A stretch of DNA of 64,000 nucleotides, taken from Piper betle. Its lineage: Eukaryota > Streptophyta > Magnoliopsida > Piperales > Piperaceae. Where the stretch lies: NCBI GenBank assembly GCA_033002965.1, contig JAURVB010013550.1, positions 1 to 64,000 on the forward strand, in the 5' to 3' direction. This document shows positions 23,965 to 33,929 of the stretch, piece by piece (the first letter of the stretch is position 1; every line of letters starts with the position of its first letter). A program made the position numbers and the translations under genes. Under the pieces are notes generated by a model. That model searched no databases and had not been told where the DNA came from. It saw only the letters and a program-made list of their open reading frames with translations.

Positions 23965-26900
23965 GAAAATATTACTATGCGCTGCCTTATTTGGCAGCGC
24001 ATAGGCAGCGTGTATTATGGTGGCCGTTGGATCGAAATCCAACGGCCACCATTCTTTCCATCACTTTCCCTCCCCCACTGCCCCACACCGCCGCCCCCGC
24101 CCCGCCCGCCACCGCCGCCCCTCCGCCGCCGCGCCCCCCGCCAGCAGCCCCTCCCCCCCCACCTGCCCTGTTTCCCCCTGCCCGGTCCACCGCCTCGCCC
24201 CCCCTGCCCTGTTTCCCCTGCCCCCTCCGCCGCCTCGCCCCTGCCCGCAACCCTCCCCCCACCCCCGCCCGGTTCCCTACCCCCCACCGCCTGTTTTGCC
24301 CCACCCCCGCCGCGGCCTCGCCCGCCCCTGCCCTGTTTTCGCCACCCTCCCCAGCCGCCCATTTCGCCCCCACCCCTGCCACCGCCCCGCCTGTCGACCA
24401 AGCTCCTCCCCGCCATCTGCTGCCCTAGCCACTCCACGCCGGCGTCACCTGCTTCACCACCGACGGTGGCGCGACAAAACACATGGGGAAAGGAGCGATG
24501 GCATTTTCGTAATAAAAATTTGACTCGCTCTTAACTCGAGTCAAATTTACAAAATAAATTTTAAAAATAAAATATAATAAAATAAAAAATTGACTGGCTC
24601 CTAACTCGAGTCAATTTTATGAAATAAATTTTTAAAATAAAATAACATAAAATAAAAAATTTGACTCGCTCCCCGCTAACGCCGCTGCTTGCCGACCACC
24701 TCCTTGCCGCCACCCACACCCTTCCCCCGCCCCCCCACACCCGCTGCCCCCTGCCCCCCATCGGCCCAGGCTCCACCTCCTGCCGCCCCCTGACCCCCTC
24801 CCGCCGCCCCCTGCCCCCCATGCCCTCCCTGTCCCCCCTGCCCTGCGTCGTCTCCCCGATCTTGACTAGAGTCTAATTAAAAAAATATTATTTTATATTT
24901 TTAATTTATTTCACAATAATTTTTAATTTTTTTAAAAAAATACAAAACCATAAAATAAATTATTATAAAATGAAAACTTGACTCGATCCTGTAAAACCCG
25001 TGACTCAAATCAGAGTTTTACAAGAGTGAACCAGTCGGCTCAACCGTCAGTTCGAGTCGAGTCAGCTTCATGGACCGCAAGTTGAGTTGAGGCCAGCTGT
25101 AAGTTATGAGCGATGAGGGTCATATATGCTCAAGTGTACAATGATAATGTCTAAAAGATAATGAAAAATGGGTTATCAAGTATATAGAGGTATACAGTAT
25201 TGATTGTTAATTTTATTTAATCGAAGAATAGTTTTAGGCCGAATAACGTATTAGGACACGTTGGATTATATTCAGGTGGGTTATTAGTTATAGAACATAT
25301 CATTTGGATGTTGCTGTGTTCGTTTGATTTTACGGGATTTTTCCCAATTTTTTTGGATTTTTTTAGGATTTATTAGGAGATAGTTATTATTATTAACTCG
25401 AGTCAGAGTCGAGTCAAGTTTAATTTACAAAAGTGCCATCGCACGCCCCTTCATCTTCCCCGACACTTTCCCCTCCCAAAACCCTACCGCCACTTTGTGT
25501 CGTCGCCACCGCCGCCACGACCCACTCCAGCCACCGTCTCGCCGCTACGACGGCGGAATCGCCCCACAAGCCGCGACGCCCTCCCTCGTCAATTCACCAC
25601 CGTCCGGGCCGCGCCGCCACCGCTGTGATCCCGACAACCACCCCCTCGCCGTCGCCTACGTTTCCCCCATCATCCCAACCGCCATCGAGGCCGGCCGCAG
25701 CCCCAATCGGAGCACGCTATCGCCGCCGCCGCCCGTTTTCAACGCCGTTACCGACAGCCATCGCCACCCCGGCTACTTTGTTTGACACCACCATCGGACC
25801 AAGCTCGTCGAGCTGGTGCCGATAAACCCCTAATTGCCCCATCCCAAACCATCGCCGAAATCCGCCAGAAAATTGCCAACACTCGTTGGAAAACCGCCGG
25901 ACAATTGGATTCGTGGGAAATTCGTCGGATCATCCGTCGAACGCACCCGGTCCAATCTAATCGGACTTCGTACGCCGCTAGGTGCTGAATTCGAGTTTCG
26001 AGCCACGAAACGGAAACCCTAGTCGTCGTCGATTTTCGATAACGCGAGGTATAATTTATTTTAACTTAATTATTTGAAAGTATTGATTATTAGAATTTCA
26101 TGCTAGGATTGGTGAATTGTGTGTTATAATAATATATATAAATGTAGATTTAAATAAGGATAAATTATGAAATTTGTTTGATTGAGTGGTGTTAAAAATA
26201 GAGGCTAAGAAACTAATTAGGGTAACTAGGTAATGATCATGATCTAATACAAACTAGCCTAAGTAGACTTGCTAGAATTGATATAGGTTGATGTGTGCTG
26301 ATTGATGCGTGATTGTGTTGATTGTGTGTGCATGTTATAGGATGTGTGATTCATAGGTTGATGTGTGTTGATTGATGCGTGATTGTGTAGGTACGATGTA
26401 GGAGCTCACTGCCTAGGCGCGTGGACCCATTTGGAGCTTCTACCAGGTCCGTTTAGAACTCGTTCTCTGTTTTACACTACTCTATTGTGTATTTGATTTA
26501 TCATGTGCAGGACGAGTTAAGTGGAGTTTTATCGGATCCCACTTAACTCGGGTCATTTAGCCAACAGTTCTTTTTTTCGGATTAATAACCCTTGAGGATG
26601 AGATCCCTCGAGTTTGTTTTCGAACTTCAGATCCCGCTCAAGTTGCCTTCGGGCCTATTGTATAAATCCCAACCCAGGCCTATATATGTATAGTTTTTGC
26701 GTTTTCAGTGAGAGATGGGATGAGGGTTACTTGCGAGGGTAGGGTGGCGGCTACGAGCGGGGGGCACATAGGTGGTGGGGAATGCAGACAGGGCCGCAGC
26801 TGTCGGCAGGGCGGGGGGTGGGACTGCGGCGACGGACCGGGGGGGGGAGAATCGCGACTGTGGGTAGGCGGCTACGAGTGAGGGCGGGGGCTGGGGCAGA

Positions 26901-27200
26901 GGCTGAGGCGGCCAACCCAGGGCGGGGTGGGGGCAGGGGAGGCCGGCGGGGGCAGCATCAACAGCGGGGCGAGGGCAAGGGCGGTCGGCAGAACGGGGGC
27001 ATTGGGCAGCCGGCGGACGGGGGCATGGGGCGGCCAGCGGGCGGCCAGGTGGCCGGCGGGCGGGGGCCAGGCGACCGGTGGAGTGGGTTTTGTGGGTGGA
27101 GGGGGAGGGATTGATTGTGGACCGTTGGATTAGATCCAACGATCCACGTGAGGCAGCGCATATGCGCTGCCAAAATAGGGCAGCGCACAGTAGCGCTGCC
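23965..27200. mobile_element. TA-tract twin-hairpin element Y (interrupted by an LTR)
   Basis: The left end follows a TA tract and has a perfect outer hairpin (23977-24002, ATGCGCTGCC) and a perfect inner hairpin (24019-24050, 14-bp stem). The right end has an inner hairpin (27118-27146), a 20-bp perfect palindrome (27152-27171) and a further stem (27178-27200) ending at the next TA tract. The left core (24060-24480) is C-rich and the right core (26718-27110) is G-rich on the plus strand. The LTR fragment at 24990-26717 lies inside. No believable gene is present. Treating both ends as one element is an inference. Confidence 0.65.
24990..26717. mobile_element. Truncated LTR, copy 3 of the family
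   Basis: Begins TGTAAAACCCG after GACTCGATCC and follows the other LTRs through the GC-rich zone (25430-26045), the AGGTATAA motif and the CTCACTGCCTAGGCGCG zone. It ends abruptly within the stretch GTTTTCAGTGAGA-GATGGG, about 1.1 kb short of the normal right end. No right-hand target duplication exists. The missing end was probably lost by deletion. Confidence 0.85.
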
Positions 27201-27218
27201 TTATATATATATATATAT

Positions 27219-28014
27219 AGAGGGCCGCTATGGTGCGCTGCCCTCTTTTGGCAGCGCACTATGCGGCGCTAAATCTGGGCCGTTGGATCTCGATCCAACG
27301 GCCCGGACTAATTTGTCAAAAAAACACCCCCCCCTGTTGCATCTGGCTCGCCGCTCGCCCCCGCCGTCCGGCGGAGCCTCGCCGCGGCCGACCCTCGCCC
27401 CAGCCTGCCCGCCGGCATCCCTGTCCCCCTCGGCGGCGGCCCCTGCATCTGGCCCGCCGCCCGCCCCTGCATCTTGCCGCCCGCCCCTGCATCCCGCCCG
27501 CCCCGCCCCTGCATCCTGCCGCCCGCCCCTGCCATCCGGCCGAGCCTCGCCGCGGCCCATGCGGCCGACCCTCGCCCTAGCCCGCCCGCCCGCCGGCATC
27601 CCCGGCCCCCCCTCGGCGGCAACCCCTCATCGGCCCACCAGCCCTCCGCCACCCTCCCGCCCCTGCATCTGGCCCGCCTCATCGGCCCACGGGCGGGGGG
27701 CGGTGGCGGATGGCGGTGGCGGGGGCGGTGGCCGGGGGGCGGCGGGCCAGATGCAGGGGCGGGAGGGTGGCGGAGGGCTGGTGGGCCGATGAGGGGGCCG
27801 CCGCCGAGGGGGGCCGGGGATGCCGGCGGGCGGGCTGGGGCGAGGGTCGGCCGCATGGGCCGCGGCGGGGCTCGGCCGGACGGCAGGGGCGGGCGGCGGT
27901 GGGTGGGGGGGTTGGTATTTTGGGAGGGTGGCTGGGCCGTTGGATCGGGATCCAACGGCCCAGATTTGGCACCTCATGGTGCGCTGCCAATAGTGGGCAG
28001 CACACCATAGTAAA

Positions 28015-28019
<5 letters not shown>
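27219..28019. mobile_element. TA-tract twin-hairpin foldback element Z
   Basis: Best-preserved member, about 800 bp between TA tracts. The left end has an outer hairpin 27233-27259 (GTGCGCTGCC stem) and a perfect inner hairpin 27277-27304 (GGGCCGTTGGAT stem). The right end has a perfect inner hairpin 27936-27963 and an outer hairpin 27980-28008 with one mismatch. The two ends are inverted copies of each other over about 75 bp. Inside, 27519-27679 and 27741-27897 form a second large inverted repeat (about 95% by eye) around a 61-base centre. No gene is called. Confidence 0.85.
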
Positions 28020-28050
<31 letters not shown>

Positions 28051-29586
28051 TAACAGCATAAACATGAACATGTTTCCCACGTATAAACCATATTTACATT
28101 CTTTTCCCACATTCAATAAATTTTGGAAGATATCATGGTGATTTTTACAACATGGGGAAGAGACAAGATGAAAAATAAGATAAAAAAAGAGTTGGTAAAG
28201 ATCTTAGACCATGAAATACGAAATTAAGGGAAGATAATAATTTTCAAAACTCTATATAAACACACAACTATGATGGCAAATGGTAGGCTCAATGTTGCTA
28301 CTAAGAGAAGAAAAAAGGGAAGAAGAAGAAGAAGCCGAGAGGAAGAAGTGAATGGAGAAAGTGGAGGACGCCCGGTCATTTACAATCTGTAAATACATTC
28401 TTGTAGCGGGAACTGAATTATTTCCTTGCTTGCATTTGCAAAAAGGCCTGCTTGGATACTCAATAACTTAACAAAATTTGGTACCCATCTTATGTAATTG
28501 GTCTATTGATCATATTAATGCTCTATTTAAGTTTATTAGTGCTGGATGAAGTGGTTCCACACATTACATTTTGAGGACAATGATGTATTGCTTTCGGGCC
28601 TAAGAGATGTAAAAAATACATAGAACGTACATTATTAATTTCTTGTTTAACGTTGACCATTTTCAAAAAATAATTTACAAAAAAGCTTTTTTTATAAAAA
28701 AATGTTCATTTCAACTACCAAATGTACCGTAAGTTGCATCAAGACAAAACGTCTCCCCATAGCGTCTAATGCTGATTTACAAACACAAATTAAATTTATT
28801 ATTTTATTGTATTTTGGTGATTTTTGCTAACAATGAAAAATCATACCTTGCGACAGTCTGTCCCTTCAGAAAATTCTAACCATCTGAAACGAAACAAATC
28901 CCAAATCCTCCTCACTAATTTGTTCCGGGGGCATAGCCAGTACCACCACACAAACCATTTCCACCCTAGGTGGTTTTCGTTGGGCTTAAAGGAGCCAAAG
29001 AGCTTGACTGGTAGCACATAACACAGCCAATGCATACACATTTGATATCACATGAAAGTGTTAATATGGGTACTTTTGTGGTTCATACTGCATGGTGTAA
29101 CTTAAGACCCACTAAATCAAAGTTTGGTCGTCTTCTAAACAAGAGTCTAAAGCAAGTGGAGATAGAAGGGAAGGTAAGGAAGATGCCCACCCTCTGCTAC
29201 CTTGGTATGCAAGTGATGCAAGCAACATGAGGATGGACTTTGAAGCTAAATACAGTTTTAGCTCTCCAACACAAAATCCAGTTTCAAACTCTGCAATCAC
29301 TGCATGATCAACCAATCTCTCCAAATTTACTGTTTTAACAACACACAAAACAGCTTCGTCTTCCAACTTTTTGATTACCATCTTTATGAGTCTCCATTAC
29401 CCACCAAACCTGCAATCTCTCTACATAAAAATCATTCTCTCTTGCCACTCAAGCCAAAGGGAGACCAATACAACGAACCTAGAGCCACCTACGGGTGCAA
29501 TTCACACACGGAGAGAGATAGGCCACAACCACCTCTCAAGCATCTCCAATCCACGTTGGTTTTATAGTTCAACTTTGCATTAAGGT
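28020..29586. other. TA microsatellite and intergenic region, no gene recognised
   Basis: Starts with a TA tract (28020-28045). A purine-rich run lies at 28306-28365. Short open frames at 28824-29041 and 29030-29381 show no family features that I recognise. The stretch before 29587 may hold the 5' untranslated region of the RIC-like relic. Confidence 0.5.
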
Positions 29587-30344
29587 ATGAATGACCGATT
29601 GGAGAGGCTGGCAGTTCAACTTTAGCATTCTAACATTGCACTAATCCAGCCCAAGAGGGACAAAGAGTTACGTCTGCCTTTCCCAGGTAATAAAAGTACA
29701 TATTCTGATCATGTTGCTCTTGTTTTTTGCCTTGTTTTCTTCTCTAATTTATGGGCACTCAAATACCGGATGGAGGAGAAGAGGACACCAGTGTGACCAG
29801 GTATAGAATGAAGAACATGTCTGGGTTGTTCCCCATGCCAAAGACGAACATCTCTGAGGGTCTGCATCGACTGATAAAAACCAAAAGGAGTAATTTCTTC
29901 CAACTTACCAGTATGGAATCCTCCACAGCTTCCTCTGCTCTATAGCAGTTTTGCATGGCTATGTAAAAAACAATAACTTTTAATACTAAACTATAATATT
30001 GTTAGTTCACTGTGCATTTAGTCAAAAACCACAACAGACCCATGTACCATAAATTGAGTTTGATACAGATGGATGAAATGACTTTGTGTTGCCTAGTGTT
30101 CAAGGAGGAAGAAGAAGAGATAGAAATATATATGGAGATAGGGAACCCAACGGATGTTAAGCATGTGACTCACATTCGATGCGACGGCTTGGCTACTACC
30201 AATATTTCAGCCAAGGGTTGGGATGATTTTAAAGCAGCAGAGTTCTTCTCCCTGTCACCAATCACTCTCCAGCAGCATGGGATCAACATTGCAGCTCAAG
30301 CTGATCCAAACCTTTTCAATACATACTGTTTAAAGCAGGCTTGA
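29587..30344 (+). pseudogene. RIC4-like ROP-interactive CRIB protein, decayed
   Basis: Three exon-like blocks. Exon 1 (29587-29686) reads MNDRLERLAVQ and then hits a TAG at 29623; the RIC4 group starts with a similar M-x-DR-x-ER motif. Exon 2 ends at 29910 with PMPKTNISEGLHRLIKT, and exon 3 is 30097-30344 (phase 1 junction) with KEEEEEIE and MEIGNPTDVKHVTHIRCDG. RIC proteins bind active ROP GTPases through the CRIB motif to organise actin and calcium in polar growth. The conserved HIGWDG of the CRIB is HIRCDG here, and exon 1 has a stop, so function is doubtful. The start of exon 2 is not resolved. Confidence 0.75.
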
Positions 30345-31342
30345 GATACCATTATTTACCTTAATCTTGTGTGACCTTTTCTTTTTTATTGTTGGCTTGA
30401 AGCATGCATAACCCAATGAAAGATGACCCCTCTAACATCAATGCCCACTTACATACTAGCCACTGCTTGACTCTGAAGATTACAACTTTGCCTTCAATAT
30501 GAATGCCACTCTAACATCAATGCCCTTACCGTGTGCCCAGAAAATAATCTATCTTGGTTCCTTGCTGATGACAAAAAGCAAGAAGAAACTCACAATTGCA
30601 GCCAGTGTAACTGCAGTTAAAAAGCCATCAAAAGGAATATCACACTGACGTTGTAAATATTGATATGGACAATTCCATTTTCTGCTCTTTTCAAATTAGT
30701 CCGCATGCCTTGAGTCCTGAAAATTCATAAAACAAGAATCTGCTAACGACTACTAGATTTGATATATTTTTTATCATATAATGACAGATAATGAATAACC
30801 ATACATAGAAACGCATCATTCATTCAAGAAAGAAAACTATTTGCCTCTTACAATGGCAGCAAAGTCTCTCTCCATGTGTTGCTTCCTTTCATTTCAGTTC
30901 TAACGAAACTGTACTCCTGTTTCTTCATCAACAGGTAGCATTCTCTGTGTCATTGCGGGTATTCTTGTATAAATAATGAGTTAAAATGTTTCCTACAATC
31001 ATTTGCATCAAAAGTATGCCCTTGATCAAAATTGAATCTAACCGCCATTATAACTGGATGTTAAGTCAATCCTTATATCATTATAATCAATCTAGTTATG
31101 AAAATTTGTGATTCGTGTTCTGCCGAAAGCAGGATCACACAGTCACCTGCTGAAAAATTTTCAAAAATTTTCAGAATATCTGTTTATAGGAGCCAAATCA
31201 AAAAATTAGCAAAGTTTTGAACAGATCAAATTAGTAATCATGTACCTGATGCTGGATCTACTTGTTAACTTCCACAAACCAACTTGCATTGAAAATCAAC
31301 AGAACAACAGGGATGCCACTGAGGGTAATAGTGCCAGGATTA
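30345..31342. other. Intergenic region between two pseudogenes, no gene seen
   Basis: AT-rich and without a recognisable coding frame. It includes the 3' flank of the RIC relic and, on the other strand, the presumed 3' untranslated region of the decarboxylase pseudogene. Confidence 0.55.
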
Positions 31343-33782
31343 TTATTTACAGACAATAATTGAACCTAGCTCATGATCAGCTGCACCGCTGATTGTTGTT
31401 CCTTTCTCTCTTATGTCCAATAAATATGAAACAGCTTCTTCAGTAATGATCTCAGCAGGAATGGGTAAGAAGATATACACTCTCCACAAACCAGCAGAAT
31501 GCTATCTTTAACATTCACTCTTCTCTTACTGGCAAAGAAGGAATCTCGAGGGCTCAAACGTAAGCACATGTGAGCAAAAGGGGTGCAACCCATACCCTCC
31601 ATGTTTCTTGCTCTATCAGTATTCCAGTTCTTCCTTGACAAATCCACTATTGACTCTTCAAGTCTCCTTGTATGCTCTCTGCATGTGCCCAGGCTTATAG
31701 CAACTGTTATAGACCTAGTTCCAGCAAGTTCAGTAATCACACCATGTTTATCACATAGAAAGTCATCTACTTCGTAGCCAGATGGACCAAGCTCCCATAA
31801 TCCTATCGTCAGACGTAAAGGATCCACAAAAGTAGAGTTAGGGAAATCGTGTTTGGCCATCACTGATATGCCACTAATTTTTTCGATTACCATTTTACTT
31901 TCCATCGCCAAATTCCATTGCTTCATTAAAAATGGTATCTGGATTTTGACTTAATTGAGCTCTTGCAGCATCTAAGGATGCTAGAAGAAGATAATTTGGG
32001 CTAGTGCTTTGAAGCATCTGAAGGCACTGACTTACCCTTTCTTCATCCACAAAATATCCACACACATGCAGCATTGAGGACTGAGTAAGAGAACTAAGAA
32101 CCTTGTGTGTTGACTGAATGGCAAGATCAGCACCTTGCTCAATTGCAGTCGGAGGCATCAAATAATGGAATTTAAAGTAAGGTCCATGCGCTTCATCAAC
32201 TATCAATGGAATATTATGTAAATGGCACAATTCTGAGATAGATTTCAAGTCACTGCATATTCCGTGGTAAGTTGGTGAGGTTATCAGCACTGCACCTATT
32301 CTTCTTCCTTCAGTCTCTAAATCATCTATAGCTTTCTTTACTTGCAAACTTGTGATACCGCCAGATATATCCCTGTCTGAATTATATTCAGGTATGATAT
32401 ATCTTGGCAATGCTCCAGATAAGACCATAGCAGACGTAGCAGAAATATGGGAATTACGAGGAAGAATAAGTGAATCTCCAGGGGAACAAGTAGCCATAAC
32501 TGTCACCAGAACACCGCATGTGCTGCCTCCAACAAGGAACCATGTTTTAGAAGCTCCAAAAAGCACTGCAGCTTTCTGCTGTGCCTCCAATATAGCACCT
32601 TTTGGAGAGAAGATGGTCATCCAATTCTGGTAGCTCAGGTAAATCATGTGCAAATACTTCCCCTCCAATTAGATTGGTCAATGAAGGTGGAGCAGCCAGA
32701 CCCCTATTATGCCCAGGAAAATGGAAACCCGCAGAATTCTTTAAAGCAGAAGTTTGAAGAGCGTTAACCAATGGAGCATCTACAGTTTGAAAAGCATCAC
32801 TTGAAGCAGAAGCGAAAGACGCAGAGTTGAAGTCCTTACTGGCAATTGGTTGTGCAGTGCTCATGCTGTTTTATGTAATTGGCGATCAACTGACTTGAAT
32901 TTAGTTGAGAGACCACACACAGCTTTGTAGAGTTAGATTTTGTAGTGTGACACTTGCCCAAAGATCTGTGCAAGAAAAAGCAGCAAAATGCAAAAAAAGA
33001 TAATGGTAAAGAGAAATAATTTTTCTATATGCTGCTTCTAAGACTTGCCAAGCAGGCTCCATAAAATACATAAATTCTATATTTGATAACATAAATAATA
33101 TTTATCAGCTTACATAGTTTCGTAGCTATGGATTGTTTCCAAAATGCACAAACCAAAGCACAAGTAGTAGCAAGGAATCTCAACTCAGACAGAAAAAGAC
33201 AACAAGCTAACATGATGCTTTTAAGACTATCGTGTACAATACTCCCATTCTTTCACAATGCAAATGAAGGTTTCCATTTCCAAGCAGAATTTCACTATCA
33301 GAAATTAAAAGACAATGCACAATATAGAATAACGAAAGATTTAATCGAATGCCCTAGCAGAAAACAACTACATCCGTTCTAATTCCACCGCTCATCCCAT
33401 ACTACACACGCAATAACACCAACAATTCTGTCAACAGTGGAGAATCATTTCCAACTCTAATAGCATTAATTTGATACAAGCACTACAATGTTGCCCATCA
33501 ACTAGGAATCTCATTACAAATAGGCACACACACACACACACACACACACGCATATGTATGTAAAGAGATAATCCTATTGTACCTCGTAAGAACATCATAA
33601 ATGAGATAAGGAAAGGAACAAACATTTATACAAAGTATGAGAGTGGATAAGGAGGTAGCAACCTGCGGGATCGGGAACTAGGCGCCGACATAACAATGCT
33701 ACAGGCTACAACTCCCACAATTGTAGGAATGAGTAAGAGCAAAAGGTGGTGGAGATGGTGGAAGAGCTAACCTGGCATACAT
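31343..33782 (-). pseudogene. Orn/Lys/Arg decarboxylase-like gene with frameshifts
   Basis: The main block 32864-31343 encodes, in three alternating frames, the PLP-dependent aspartate-aminotransferase-fold decarboxylase found in plant plastids and bacteria. Visible motifs in order: FHFPGHNRG, HDLPELPELD, FLVGGSTCG, TSPTYHG, VDEAHGPYF, and STHKVLSSLTQ with the PLP lysine. One extra base near 32615, one extra base in the A-run 31910-31912 and one missing base near 31457 shift the frame; after correction the frame ends at 31343-31345. An upstream exon-like block, 33663-33782, starts MYARLALPPSPPP, like a plastid transit peptide, and also needs a one-base shift. The link between the two blocks is not resolved. 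Either a pseudogene or a region with assembly indels. Confidence 0.8.
33525..33549. repeat. CA microsatellite
   Basis: Uninterrupted CA dinucleotide run of about 12 units, within the presumed intron or 5' region of the decarboxylase pseudogene. Confidence 0.95.
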
Positions 33783-33929
33783 GGTTTTGGAATCGAGAAT
33801 GATCACCGAAGTTGGGTGTGGCAGCCCGTAAGTAGTGGGAAGAGACTCAGGCCGAGCAATTATTAGGCTGTGTATTTAAGGATGAACACCGAACTAGGCG
33901 CCATTTAAGGATGTGCAAGACATTTTTCC

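Noticed and set aside
23977..24534. 185-codon proline-rich frame
   Set aside because: It starts within the outer hairpin of element Y and runs through the C-rich core; no signal peptide or motif, and competing frames overlap it.
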